A stretch of DNA of 44,919 nucleotides, from the NCBI GenBank assembly GCA_021780075.1, contig JAJXZL010000008.1, positions 1-44,919 of the forward strand, given 5' to 3'. Below the pieces are notes generated by a model. It was not told the origin of the DNA and ran no database searches. It was given only the letters and a program-made list of their open reading frames with translations. A program made the translations under genes and the position numbers. Below, piece after piece: positions 1 to 8,461 of the stretch. The stretch comes from Acidobacteriota bacterium. GTDB lineage: Bacteria > Acidobacteriota > Terriglobia > Terriglobales > Acidobacteriaceae. Numbering within the stretch: the stretch's first letter is position 1; every line of letters starts with the position of its first letter.

Positions 1-62
1 CTGCTCAACGCAGCAATTCCAATCACGGCCCAAACGGCCTGCATCCACTTCTTTCGCATCAT
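1..62 (-). CDS. N-terminus of an exported protein (partial, runs off left edge)
   Basis: Reading leftwards from tandem ATG codons at 62 and 59, the sequence encodes MRKKWMQAVWAVIGIAALS, a classic Sec signal peptide: basic n-region followed by a hydrophobic core. A GGAG sits about four bases upstream of the first ATG. Only about 20 codons are inside the window, so the product cannot be named. It is divergent from the TolC-family gene at 365. In many Gram-negative genomes the gene next to a TolC channel is an efflux adaptor or pump component, but nothing visible here proves that. Confidence 0.55.
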   Translation of the reverse strand, partial: MMRKKWMQAVWAVIGIAALS

Positions 63-364
63 GGTCTCCGTAATGAAGTTTACCCGGGTAGAGGGTGCAT
101 GTGGCAAGCGCACCTCTCTCGATTCGTATCGAGGATGCGCTTCGCACCAAATGGTTTTGATGCAAAACCCGGGCATTTGGCAACTTGCTGAGCTTGTTTT
201 CCTTAAGATACAGCCTCTTCAGCATCGCACAAGCCGGCTCTCTGCCGCTATCCCGGCACATCCGCTGCTGCCCAGGCCCTGCCTGCTGCCGCAAACGCCA
301 GGTGTGGATAAATTTGCAGTGGAGCCGCCGAATCCTCTGCGCTTCTGGCTCATCTGAGAAAATA

Positions 365-1837
365 GTGAAGGTGAAGCTAGGGGTTCATTTTGTCTTTTGG
401 CGGGCCGCGGCGCCTGCCGTTCTGGCGATTCTGGCTCTGGCCGGGCCGGGCACAGCCGCCCATGCCCAGATGCGCAATCCAAGCTCCGCTTCCAATCCTT
501 TCTGGGGAAGCGTGACAGCGCAGCCGATCAGCGACGAGACCCTGAAGCTCTCGCTGGATGATGCTGTGCGCCGGGGATTCGAAAACAATCTTGGTCTTAA
601 GGAAGCCGAGAACGGAGAAAAGACCATCCGCGGGGGAAAAAACCAGGCACTGCAGGAGTTTCTGCCGAACATCACGCTCAGCGGCGGCACCGGAGTTTTC
701 CAGCACGACCTTGTGGCGCTGGGCTTTGGGCCAGGCACCATCAGCAAATTCACCCCCATGTTTCCCGGCGGAATCCTGCCCGCGGGACTATCCTTCATTA
801 CCCGCGACGACCTGACGCAGGGACAAATCAACTTTAACCAGACGCTTTTCTCCGGTCCGGTGATCGCTGCCTGGAAAGCGGCAGGCGCAGCCGAGCGCGC
901 GGCCTACTTTGCCAAGATGTCGGCCCGCGGCGAAGTCGTCCAGCAGGTGGCGACGGCTTATCTGCGCGCGATTGCTGCGGCCAGCAACGTGGATAACGCA
1001 AGCGCGCTGGAGGCAGCCGACCAGGTGCTGCTTGACCAGGCGCATGCGGCACACGAGGCCGGCACCGTGGCAAATCTGGATGAGCTGCGCGCGCGTGTCC
1101 AGCTCCAGTCTCAGCAGCAGGCGCTGATTGCCGCACAGAACGAGTTGCAGAAGGATCTGATCCTGCTTAAACGCGAAATCGGGATCGACCCCGGCCAGAA
1201 GATTCAGCTCACTGACCCCGCGCCATATAGCGATCTGGCCGCGCAGGCCCCCGAGGAAGTGCGCGCCACTGCCTACAAGAACCGGCAGGACTACCAGAAC
1301 CTGCAGAATCAGGTTGTGGAGCTTCGTGCCGTCCACACCGCCTATCGCAGTGAACGACTGCCCACCCTGAAGTTTGGCGGCTTCTGGGGCGTGGACACGG
1401 TGAACGGCGCAGGCACCCACGGCAATTTTGTGGCCATGGGCACGCTCAGCGTTCCCCTCTTCCGCGAGGCCAGCCTGCGCGGCGATGAGGATGCCTCAGC
1501 AGCCCAGCTTTCAGCCGTTAGCTTTCAGCTTGCCGACCTGCGCAACCACATTGACCAGCAGGTGCGCGACGCGCTGCTCGACGTGGACGCAACCGCGAAG
1601 CTGGTGGAGGTGGCGCGCTCCAACGTGGAACTGGCCACCAGCGCCCTGAGCGACGAGACCGACCGCGTGAATGCCGGCGTGGACGACAACCTTCCGCTGG
1701 TAACCGCGCAGGCCACTCTGGCCAGCGCGCAAAATAATCTGGTGGAGAGCCTCTACCAGTACAACGTTGCCAAGCTCGCGCTGGCGCGCGCCGCCGGCAT
1801 CCTCGAGACGCAATACCGCGTCTACCTCGGCCGTTAG
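365..1837 (+). CDS. TolC-family outer membrane efflux protein
   Basis: Outer-membrane channel component of a tripartite efflux or type I secretion system; it would form a trimeric beta-barrel with a periplasmic alpha-helical tunnel. A GTG at 365 (or 371) precedes a signal peptide of about 32 residues ending AHA-Q, so I start there; the reading frame is open further upstream, but that part does not look like protein. The mature protein begins with the family signature LSLDDAVRRGFENN, followed by long Ala/Gln-rich helical stretches in two OEP-type repeats (roughly residues 50-260 and 280-485). Length, 490 residues, is normal for the family. The last codons (LAGI-Y-YRVYLGR style end) also fit OEP proteins. 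Its stop overlaps the stop of the convergent maf gene. The substrate cannot be inferred; no pump or adaptor gene lies in the window apart from the possible fragment at 1-62. Ribosome-binding site is weak. Confidence 0.88.
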   Translation: MKVKLGVHFVFWRAAAPAVLAILALAGPGTAAHAQMRNPSSASNPFWGSVTAQPISDETLKLSLDDAVRRGFENNLGLKEAENGEKTIRGGKNQALQEFLPNITLSGGTGVFQHDLVALGFGPGTISKFTPMFPGGILPAGLSFITRDDLTQGQINFNQTLFSGPVIAAWKAAGAAERAAYFAKMSARGEVVQQVATAYLRAIAAASNVDNASALEAADQVLLDQAHAAHEAGTVANLDELRARVQLQSQQQALIAAQNELQKDLILLKREIGIDPGQKIQLTDPAPYSDLAAQAPEEVRATAYKNRQDYQNLQNQVVELRAVHTAYRSERLPTLKFGGFWGVDTVNGAGTHGNFVAMGTLSVPLFREASLRGDEDASAAQLSAVSFQLADLRNHIDQQVRDALLDVDATAKLVEVARSNVELATSALSDETDRVNAGVDDNLPLVTAQATLASAQNNLVESLYQYNVAKLALARAAGILETQYRVYLGR

Positions 1838-2394
1838 GCGTTCACTGATTCCAGCAGCGTGGCGACCAGCGCCAGCGGCAGCCCGACTACATTGAAGTAG
1901 CAGCCCTCGATGCGCGGAATCCATCGCGCCGCGCGGCCCTGGATTGCGTAAGCGCCAGCCTTGTCCATCGGCTCGCTGGTGACAATGTATGCGGTAATCT
2001 CCTCATCGGACAACGTAAGAAAGCGCACCGCGGTCACCTCCGCTGCCACTTCTGCCCTGGTCGCCGTCACCACGGCAACGCCGGTGATGACGCGATGCGT
2101 GCGGCCGCTGAGCAGGCGCAGCATGCGCGCCGCGTCGCCGGGGTCCTCGGGCTTTCCCAGGATGTGATTGTCGAGCGTAACCGTGGTGTCCGCGCCCAGC
2201 ACCACCGCCTCCGGGTCGCCAAGCTCGTCGAACACGGCCTGCGCCTTCTCCCGCGCCAGGCGCGTGACGTAGACGATGGGGTCTTCGTCGGGCAGCGGGT
2301 CCTCAGGAATGTGCGCTGGATGAATCTGAAATGAAAAGCCAGCCTGCGCAAGCAGTTCGTGGCGGCGTGGTGAAGCAGAGGCGAGAATCAGCAT
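1834..2394 (-). CDS. maf: Maf-family nucleoside triphosphate pyrophosphatase
   Basis: House-cleaning pyrophosphatase that hydrolyses non-canonical or surplus NTPs (dTTP/UTP-type in the YhdE subgroup) to monophosphate and pyrophosphate. All family motifs are present: SASPRR at residues 6-11, GADT at 67-70 carrying the catalytic Asp, KP at 81-82, GRTH at 97-100, and DKAGAYAIQG at 144-153, the block typical of the dTTP/UTP subgroup. Length is 186 residues, which is normal. The stop TAA overlaps the TolC TAG in tail-to-tail arrangement. Only seven bases separate its start from the stop of the upstream isoaspartyl peptidase, so the two are very probably co-transcribed. Confidence 0.93.
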   Translation of the reverse strand: MLILASASPRRHELLAQAGFSFQIHPAHIPEDPLPDEDPIVYVTRLAREKAQAVFDELGDPEAVVLGADTTVTLDNHILGKPEDPGDAARMLRLLSGRTHRVITGVAVVTATRAEVAAEVTAVRFLTLSDEEITAYIVTSEPMDKAGAYAIQGRAARWIPRIEGCYFNVVGLPLALVATLLESVNA

Positions 2395-2401
2395 AGTTGA
2401 A

Positions 2402-3406
2402 TCAGACCGTCAGCCCGGTGCGGGATCCCGAAACCGTTGCTATGCCCCAGGCCATCGCGGGCGTGTTGTGCGCCAGGCCAAATCGTCCATCGGGGCCGAG
2501 CAGAATAATGCCGCCGTGCCCGCCAAGACGGTTGTAGAGATAGGCGATGGCCTCGCGCGCGACCAGTTCCGGCGTGGTGCCCGCGGCCACACGGTCCGTG
2601 GCCCACTTGCCCAGCACCAACTTCATGATCGGTTCGCCCCAGCCCGTGAGTGAAACCGCCGCAGCCAGATTGTCCGCATAGCAGCCACAGCCGATCAGCG
2701 ACGAGTCGCCCACGCGTCCCGGCGTCTTGTTCAGCGTGCCGCCGGTCGAGGTGGCCGCCGCCAGATTGCCGCGCGCGTCGAGAGCAACAGCGCCCACCGT
2801 ATCGTGGGAGTGGGAGCTGGCATCGTGCGCGAACGCAGTCTCAGGGCTCTTGTCGTCCTTGTGACCGGAGAACGTGTCATCGGCAAATCCGGCTGCCTGC
2901 CGCGCCTGCGCTGCGGCCAGCCGCTCGCGCTCGCGGTCCAGCACCAGCTCGGCATTGTCGATGAGGCTCATGCCGTGGGCCAGCGCAAACTGCTCTGCAC
3001 CGGCGCCGACAATATAAACGTGCGGACTTTTCTCCAGCACCAGCCGCGCCGCCTGGATGGGATTGCGCAACCGCTCTACGCAGGCCACGCCGCCGGCCTT
3101 CATGCGGCCTCCATCCATCAGTAACGCGTCCAGTTGTACGCGCCCGTCCGAGGTAAGAAAGCTACCGCGGCCCGCATCAAACGTGGGGTCGTCTTCAAGA
3201 ATGGTGACGGCGGCCTCAACCGCATCCAGGGCCGAACCGCCGCGCGACAAAATCGCATAGCCCGCGTCCAGGGCATTCTGTACGCCGGCCTCATGCGCCG
3301 CCTCTGCATCGCGGGGAATGGCCCAGGCTCCGCCGTGGACCAGAAGAATTGGATCGTGCTTCGCCGTCGAACTCACTCGGATATGGTAGTGCATTCCGCC
3401 AGTCAT
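2402..3406 (-). CDS. Isoaspartyl peptidase / plant-type L-asparaginase (Ntn hydrolase)
   Basis: Threonine N-terminal-nucleophile hydrolase that removes isoaspartyl residues from peptides and hydrolyses asparagine; the precursor self-cleaves into two subunits. The autocleavage/nucleophile site is Thr203 in HDTVGAV, followed by the substrate-binding block STGGTLNKTPGRVGD (220-234) and the conserved GCGCYAD. The N-terminal half has VHGGAW (23-28) and NALDAGY/GGSALDAVEAAV. I start at the ATG at 3406, which gives 334 residues, normal for the family and with a GGA eight bases upstream; an in-frame frame extending to 3529 adds non-homologous sequence, and ATG 3394 has its purine stretch too close. 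A His/Asp/Ser-rich linker (about 180-202) just before Thr203 is the variable loop removed during maturation. Likely first gene of an operon with maf. Confidence 0.92.
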   Translation of the reverse strand: MTGGMHYHIRVSSTAKHDPILLVHGGAWAIPRDAEAAHEAGVQNALDAGYAILSRGGSALDAVEAAVTILEDDPTFDAGRGSFLTSDGRVQLDALLMDGGRMKAGGVACVERLRNPIQAARLVLEKSPHVYIVGAGAEQFALAHGMSLIDNAELVLDRERERLAAAQARQAAGFADDTFSGHKDDKSPETAFAHDASSHSHDTVGAVALDARGNLAAATSTGGTLNKTPGRVGDSSLIGCGCYADNLAAAVSLTGWGEPIMKLVLGKWATDRVAAGTTPELVAREAIAYLYNRLGGHGGIILLGPDGRFGLAHNTPAMAWGIATVSGSRTGLTV

Positions 3407-3739
3407 TGGATTCCGGCGTGCACCGCGAGGCGCACAAAGCAGCAACAGGTCCGCGCAGAATTCCGTGTCAACAAAACCGTCAACGCGAGGGCAGCGTAAC
3501 TCATTGAAAAGAATCGCGGGATTGAGCACTGTGCAGTTTGCATTGAATTACTGCGACATTCGCTATCCTTGAAACATTCATAACGAAAAGCGTGAACAAC
3601 GGAGAGCGTGTCAGTCTCTCCTATCTTGTCGGACTCCTTCCGAGGCTTCGCAGCCGCAGAGAAGTGGCTGATAGCAAACCCGGAATGCAGGCGGGTTGCA
3701 GGTTGCCGCGGCTTGAGTAACTGCATTCAATCGATGCGC
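3407..3739. other. Gene-free stretch between isoaspartyl peptidase and phage locus
   Basis: No convincing coding sequence on either strand; the minus-strand open frames here have no recognisable protein character. It must hold the promoter of the minus-strand peptidase gene and may hold one for the plus-strand phage locus; a TTGACA-like hexamer lies on the minus strand at 3467-3472 but lacks a good -10 partner. A small perfect hairpin (GGAGAG/CTCTCC) occupies 3601-3621. This is the left boundary of the phage-like region, and I see no integrase, tRNA gene or obvious attachment core in it. Confidence 0.4.
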
Positions 3740-3774
3740 GGGTGATTCCAGACAGGGATCGCCCTTTTTCTTTT
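3740..3774 (+). terminator. Intrinsic terminator upstream of the phage locus
   Basis: A 10-bp stem (3740-3749 with 3755-3764, two G-U pairs, five-base loop) is followed directly by TTTTTCTTTT. It precedes the first phage-like gene by about 50 bases, so it lies in a 5' leader or ends an unseen upstream transcript. It has the same CCC/T-run ending style as the terminator ahead of the portal gene. Confidence 0.7.
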
Positions 3775-3826
3775 CTGCGTAAGTGCAGGCAAAAACCGTG
3801 GAAGGCTGTCTGGGATCGGCGGACAG

Positions 3827-4183
3827 ATGATTGAGGCGGAACGAAAGTTCGTGGTGATGAATTCGCCACGTGAACAGGAAACCGAGCAACAAAACACCAA
3901 CCGTAAAGGCGCGGCGGAAATGCGGCTCGCGGCCGACATGGTGCTCGAAGAGAGCAGCATCGAAATTGCCCGGGCGCTGGCCAGAAGTTCCATGGAAGGC
4001 CACATCCAGAGCGCCAGATTCTTGTACAACCTGGCCGAGGATCGCGAGAAACTGAATTCGGCCGAGATAACCCAAACCATCCGCAGCCTGGCAAGCGACT
4101 GGGCAACCGAGCCGGAATGGCTTGCCGAAATGAGCGAGGAAGACGCGGAAACAGCGGGCGGAAGCCACGAGCCGGAAGGCTGA
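3827..4183 (+). CDS. Small hypothetical protein, possible terminase small-subunit-like
   Basis: 118 residues, soluble and strongly alpha-helical. The centre (about 35-70) reads LAADMVLEESSIEIARALA then GHIQSARFLYNLAE, helices rich in Ala, Glu and Leu with a helix-turn pattern; the ends are Glu-rich and disordered-looking. I do not recognise a named family. It is the first gene of the phage-like locus, two genes ahead of the large terminase, where a DNA-recognising small subunit is commonly encoded, and its length fits that role; this is positional inference only. ATG 3827 has GGCGGAC upstream; ATG 3857 is an alternative start that would remove ten residues. Confidence 0.6.
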   Translation: MIEAERKFVVMNSPREQETEQQNTNRKGAAEMRLAADMVLEESSIEIARALARSSMEGHIQSARFLYNLAEDREKLNSAEITQTIRSLASDWATEPEWLAEMSEEDAETAGGSHEPEG

Positions 4184-4242
4184 TGGAAGAAGTCCGGCTG
4201 CACCTGGGCTCGGTAAACAACTGGAAAAGTCGATAGAAAAGC

Positions 4243-4281
4243 GGTCATGGCGCACTGACCACGCGGCAGTGCGCCTTGACC
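4243..4281. other. Strong hairpin in the leader of the tail-spike-like gene
   Basis: The 15-base arms 4243-4257 and 4267-4281 pair with a single T-T mismatch around a nine-base loop. On the plus strand no T-run follows. On the minus strand the stem is followed by GCTTTTCT, a poor but possible terminator for leftward transcription. It could equally be an mRNA processing or stability element placed 35 bases ahead of the next start codon. Confidence 0.55.
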
Positions 4282-4315
4282 TCGCCCGTGAAAAAGGAAG
4301 AAGGACAGAACTCGC

Positions 4316-6724
4316 ATGAAGCTCACAAAGATGACGTGGCTTAGCGCCGGCAGATGGATGGGAATGACTCTGATTAGTCTGGCATGGGCATGGGTGGCCT
4401 ATGCACAGACGATCAGCACAACAACCGTGCAGGGAACGGTGTATCTGGCCAGTGGAGCGCCCGGCTCAGGAACTTTGCAGTTGAGCTGGCCTGCATTTAC
4501 CACTGCCAGCGGCGATGCTGTAGCCGCAGGCCGGACGATCGCGACGATTGGCGCGAACGGGTTCGTGAGCGTGAGCCTGGTTCCAAATCTTGGATCGTCG
4601 CCCGCGGGCCTGTTTTATACAGCGGTCTATAACATGAGCGACGGCACTGCAAGCACGGAGTATTGGGTGGTGCCCGCGGCAACCCAGGCAACCATCGCGC
4701 AAGTGCGCGCACAGGTGATGCCGGCGGCTCAGGCCGTGCAGGCCGTAACCAAGTTCTATGTAGATCAGGCAATTCAGACCGCATCGAGTTCTCTTTCACC
4801 CTCGGGCGGAGCGATTGCAGGATCACTGACGCTCGCCAGCCTCTCCACCGCATCCGCGCCCACCGGCACACCTTCGACGAATGGTGGAACCGTTGCGGCA
4901 GCTACCTACTACGCGAAGATCGTCAGCGTGGACGGCGCGGGTAACCTGAGCGCAGCGGGAGCAGAAAGTACTGCCGTAACAACTGCGGGTACCACAAGCA
5001 GCATTGCATGGACGTGGACGGCGGTAACAGGCGCTTCGAGTTATCGAATCTATGTAGGAACTACAAGTGGTGCCGAGTCGAGCTATTTTACTTCCAGCAC
5101 AAATTCAGCAACACAGACGGCCACGGCTGGAACATCAGGAACAGTGCCGACTGCAAATGGGACAGGAGCGCTGACCGCGGCCACCATCAACGGCGTGACG
5201 GTGCCGAATCGCATTTTCGACTGCGGCAATCCTGTGTATGCCAACCTCAACGCCTGCCTTGATGCTGCCAAAGCATATGTAGGCAACCTCAACGCGGGCG
5301 CGGATAAAGCAGTAGACATTGTGATTCCGCAAGGCACATTCTCACTGGTAGGGCCATATACACTCGTCAGCGGTATGCACATTTCTGGTGTGATGCCTCG
5401 ACTCATCACCCATTCCACCAGCGACTTCTCCCCAATCGATAACATGGCAGCAAATGGAGGAACATGGATTGATTGTGGAGACAACATCTGCTTCAACGGA
5501 GGCACTGGTGCAGTCGAAGGTCTGAAACTGGAGAACCTCGGTTTTCAGAACTTCACTACAGCCATGACTTTTGGTGGCAACAACATCCCCGGTCTCTACG
5601 AATCGGTACTTACAAACCTCCGTCTTCTAGGCAACGCAGTAGTCAACTTAAGTGACAAGGCCATTGAAATCTTCAATGGAAGCTACGTCACCATGAGCCA
5701 TGTGTACGCCAAGAACGTAAACGAGGGCTTGCGCTTCGTCTCGCAGAATAACACCGGGTTCTTCCCCGGAAACAGCTTGATTAGCGACTTCTTTGTATTC
5801 CCCTACGCCAAGTCAGCAGCCAATGGAAACGCAAGCGAGGCTGGAATTTCACTGGAGGTTCTGGATACGGGGAGCGGCGGTGAGCCTCTTGCTTACATGA
5901 CTTTTGTGAGAGCGCAGGTCAACGGTGACCTAGCAGGAGACAACACCGGCTACGACTTCAAGGCTGTTGGAAATTCAGGGTCGGGTGAGACCATTAACTA
6001 CCTCAATATCATTTTGTCTGATTTTGAGGGAGTCAACATGAATGGCTTTTACGGCGATTACATGGACGACTCCAGTGTGCAGTTGCAGGGTACTGGAGTC
6101 TCTGGTGGAACGCCGGTTGTTCTAACAGCGAACTCATCGACAAACTGGTTTTATGTTCCAAACTTGCAGCCTACTGGCTGGTCCGATGCCAACGGGAGCA
6201 ACTTTCTTCTCGGCCCAAGCATGATGGGTCCATTTACTTTTGGCGGGCGTCTGACACAATCCAACGTTGCCGGTGCGCTTCTTGATCTGCGGAACCAAAC
6301 TTCCGGTGCGACGATTGCCAATTTTGGAAGCGGAACGCAGCATTGCTGGCTGGCCAACGAAGGAGCAGTGGGAACGAGAACCGCACTTCTCTGCGCAAAC
6401 AACATTGACATTGACCCTGTTGATGGAACCTTGCGCGGTCAGGGTGTTGTGGCGACTGGGACTACGAATGTTTCAGGGTGCGCTCTGACGGGCGCGGCTG
6501 GCGGCGCGTTCGCGGGGAAATTTACGAGTGGCACAGCCGGTACCTGCACCGTCACAATCACGCTGCCTCACTCGGCCACCAATGGAAACACCTGCTGGGC
6601 AAACGACCTGACAACAACCACGGATAAATTGGTACAGACGGCAGGAGCTGCGGGTACAAGCGTCACGATCTCCGGCACCACCGCATCTGGAGATGTCATT
6701 AACTGGGGCTGCGTCGCGTTCTAA
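4316..6724 (+). CDS. Exported tail-spike/fibre-like beta-helix protein
   Basis: 802 residues. Residues 1-30 form a clear Sec signal peptide (MKLTK..., hydrophobic core, cut after AYA), unusual for a phage structural protein. Residues about 31-150 form a small beta-rich module ending in a helical AQVRAQVMPAAQAVQ stretch; about 185-285 is a fibronectin-type-III-like module (YYAKIVSVDGAGN, WTAVTGASSYRIYVGTT). Residues about 295-600 look like a pectate-lyase-type parallel beta-helix: it opens with a CLDAAKAYV...IVIPQGTFSL block and continues with repeated short strands rich in Asn and Gly. The C-terminal 90 residues (from VSGCALTG to INWGCVAF) form a separate Cys-containing beta module. Together this is the architecture of a receptor-binding spike or a polysaccharide-binding/cleaving protein. 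Base composition falls visibly between about 5400 and 6400, suggesting exchange of the central domain. Catalytic residues cannot be assigned. Confidence 0.75.
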   Translation: MKLTKMTWLSAGRWMGMTLISLAWAWVAYAQTISTTTVQGTVYLASGAPGSGTLQLSWPAFTTASGDAVAAGRTIATIGANGFVSVSLVPNLGSSPAGLFYTAVYNMSDGTASTEYWVVPAATQATIAQVRAQVMPAAQAVQAVTKFYVDQAIQTASSSLSPSGGAIAGSLTLASLSTASAPTGTPSTNGGTVAAATYYAKIVSVDGAGNLSAAGAESTAVTTAGTTSSIAWTWTAVTGASSYRIYVGTTSGAESSYFTSSTNSATQTATAGTSGTVPTANGTGALTAATINGVTVPNRIFDCGNPVYANLNACLDAAKAYVGNLNAGADKAVDIVIPQGTFSLVGPYTLVSGMHISGVMPRLITHSTSDFSPIDNMAANGGTWIDCGDNICFNGGTGAVEGLKLENLGFQNFTTAMTFGGNNIPGLYESVLTNLRLLGNAVVNLSDKAIEIFNGSYVTMSHVYAKNVNEGLRFVSQNNTGFFPGNSLISDFFVFPYAKSAANGNASEAGISLEVLDTGSGGEPLAYMTFVRAQVNGDLAGDNTGYDFKAVGNSGSGETINYLNIILSDFEGVNMNGFYGDYMDDSSVQLQGTGVSGGTPVVLTANSSTNWFYVPNLQPTGWSDANGSNFLLGPSMMGPFTFGGRLTQSNVAGALLDLRNQTSGATIANFGSGTQHCWLANEGAVGTRTALLCANNIDIDPVDGTLRGQGVVATGTTNVSGCALTGAAGGAFAGKFTSGTAGTCTVTITLPHSATNGNTCWANDLTTTTDKLVQTAGAAGTSVTISGTTASGDVINWGCVAF

Positions 6725-6838
6725 GTTTGTGCAGGATACTCGTCCAGCTCTCGCATAACTCATCAGGGTGCGTTTGCACAATCCGGCGCCACGTCCGATT
6801 CGTGTGAAGAGCCCTGAGTCAACATGGGTGGAGGGTAA

Positions 6839-8383
6839 GTGGCACCAACAGGCGGAGAATCTGGACTGCGTGTGCGGCAGGACAACCCGTGGCCGTGGGC
6901 GCTGGACAGGGAGGAACTGGAACGATTTGGACAAATGCTTGACCAGCGCCCGGCAAGACTGCGCGGGCGAACCGTGTCGATGGCGCTCGCCAGGGGCTTG
7001 CTGCGTGTAAGAACACGTGAGGGCATCACTGAACCGCTCAGGGCGAATGCAGTGCAGCAGGCTTTTGAGCGGCGGCGCGGCCAGCGCAACATCGTGTTGA
7101 AGGCTCGGCAAATGGGCCTGACGACGTGGACAGCGGCGCGTTTTTTTCTGAAGACAATAACGCAGCCCGGAACGCTGACCCTGGAGGTGGCGCACACACA
7201 GGAGGCGGCTGAGGAGATCTTCCGCATCGTGCATCGCTTTCTTGACTGGCTTCCGGAGACACTGCGCGAGGGGCCCTTGAAGACCTCGCGCGCGAACGTG
7301 CGGCAGATTGCCTTTCCCGCAATGGATTCGCAATACATGGTTCTGTCGGCCGGGGACCGCAATGCGGGCCGTGGAATGACGGCGCAGAATCTGCACTGCT
7401 CTGAGCTGGCGCGCTGGCCCGGCGACCCGGCGGAGACGCTGGCGGGACTGCGCGCGACGCTGGTGCCCGGCGGCGAACTGATTCTGGAGTCAACGCCGGA
7501 TGGCGTGGGCGGTTGCTTCCACGAGGAGTGGCAGAAGGCCGCAGAGACAGGCATGGTGCGGCACTTCTTCCCGTGGTGGATGGAGCGCCGCTATCGCGCC
7601 GACGCGATTGACGCGGCAAGCTTGACGGACGAAGAGCGGGAGCTGATGGCACGCGAACAACTCGACTGTGAGCAGATCGGCTTTCGGCGGCAGGTGCGGG
7701 CCAACTTTCGCGGGCTGGCGCGGCAGGAGTACGCCGAAGACAGCGAGAGCTGCTTCAGAGCCAGCGGTGAATCCGTGTTCGAACTTGCGGCAATTGAAGC
7801 GCGCATGGCGACGGCGCCGAGCGCGGCCGAGCGGCGACGCAATGGCGAGCTGGAGATTTGGCTGCCGCCGGTGCAAGGCAAGGAGTATCTCGTCGCAGTG
7901 GACCCGGCAGGTGGCGGCAGCGAGGGGGATTACTCCGCGGCAGAGGTGCTGGAGTTGGAGACAGGCTTGCAGTGCGCGGAGTATGCCGGGCATATGGGTG
8001 GGCTTGAGCTTGCCCGCTTCATCACATCACTCGCCGGCGAGTACAACCATGCGTGGCTGGTGGTGGAGCGCAACAACCACGGCAGCGGCGTGCTGGCGCT
8101 GGCAGAAACGGCATGCGGCTATCAGCGCATCTACCGCCAGAGCGGACAGCCGGGATGGCTGACGACTTCCGTAAGCAGGCCCGCGATCCTGGGGCGGTTG
8201 GACGCCGCGCTGGTCGAACAGCCGGAACGCCTGCTGAGCCGCAGGCTGCTGGCCGAGTGCCGCAGCTTTGTGCGGCTGCCAAACGGCGGCACCGGCGCGC
8301 GCGCAGGGATGCATGATGACCGCGTGATGGCTATGGCGATCGGCCTGGCGGCGCGGGCGGAGCTGCTGGAAGGCGGACGATGA
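6839..8383 (+). CDS. Phage terminase large subunit (ATPase plus nuclease)
   Basis: DNA-packaging motor that docks on the portal, translocates DNA and cuts concatemers. The N-terminal ATPase has a Walker A-like KARQMGLTT at 88-96, of the R/K-x-Q-x-G type seen in many large terminases though with Leu in place of the usual Lys, and a Walker B-like segment ending HCSEL (186-190). The C-terminal RNase H-like nuclease shows its acidic set: D355 in VAVDPAGGG, E410 in VVERNNHG, and DD493-494 in MHDDRV. Length 514 is typical. A stop codon lies immediately upstream of the GTG at 6839, and GGAGGG at 6830-6835 supports that start, although the spacing is short. The next gene is the HipA-like kinase rather than the portal, which is unusual. 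Confidence 0.93.
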   Translation: MAPTGGESGLRVRQDNPWPWALDREELERFGQMLDQRPARLRGRTVSMALARGLLRVRTREGITEPLRANAVQQAFERRRGQRNIVLKARQMGLTTWTAARFFLKTITQPGTLTLEVAHTQEAAEEIFRIVHRFLDWLPETLREGPLKTSRANVRQIAFPAMDSQYMVLSAGDRNAGRGMTAQNLHCSELARWPGDPAETLAGLRATLVPGGELILESTPDGVGGCFHEEWQKAAETGMVRHFFPWWMERRYRADAIDAASLTDEERELMAREQLDCEQIGFRRQVRANFRGLARQEYAEDSESCFRASGESVFELAAIEARMATAPSAAERRRNGELEIWLPPVQGKEYLVAVDPAGGGSEGDYSAAEVLELETGLQCAEYAGHMGGLELARFITSLAGEYNHAWLVVERNNHGSGVLALAETACGYQRIYRQSGQPGWLTTSVSRPAILGRLDAALVEQPERLLSRRLLAECRSFVRLPNGGTGARAGMHDDRVMAMAIGLAARAELLEGGR

Positions 8384-8446
8384 AACCATTCGCCGCAGCT
8401 CTTCGCTCAGAACGCTTATGATGCCAATAAGCAATTCACGCGGCGC

Positions 8447-8461
8447 AAGGAGACGGGCTTG
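8447..8461 (+). promoter_or_regulatory. Ribosome-binding site deciding a TTG start
   Basis: AAGGAG at 8447-8452 lies six bases before a TTG at 8459. No ATG or GTG precedes it in frame after the TGA at 8381, so this site fixes the start of the HipA-like kinase gene. Confidence 0.7.

Noticed and set aside
4316..6724. Diversity-generating retroelement target in the spike gene
   Set aside because: No reverse transcriptase or template repeat was seen anywhere near.
8380..8421. 13-codon mini-ORF overlapping the terminase stop, a possible leader peptide
   Set aside because: ATGA overlap is suggestive, but the peptide is too short and has no repeated or regulatory codons.
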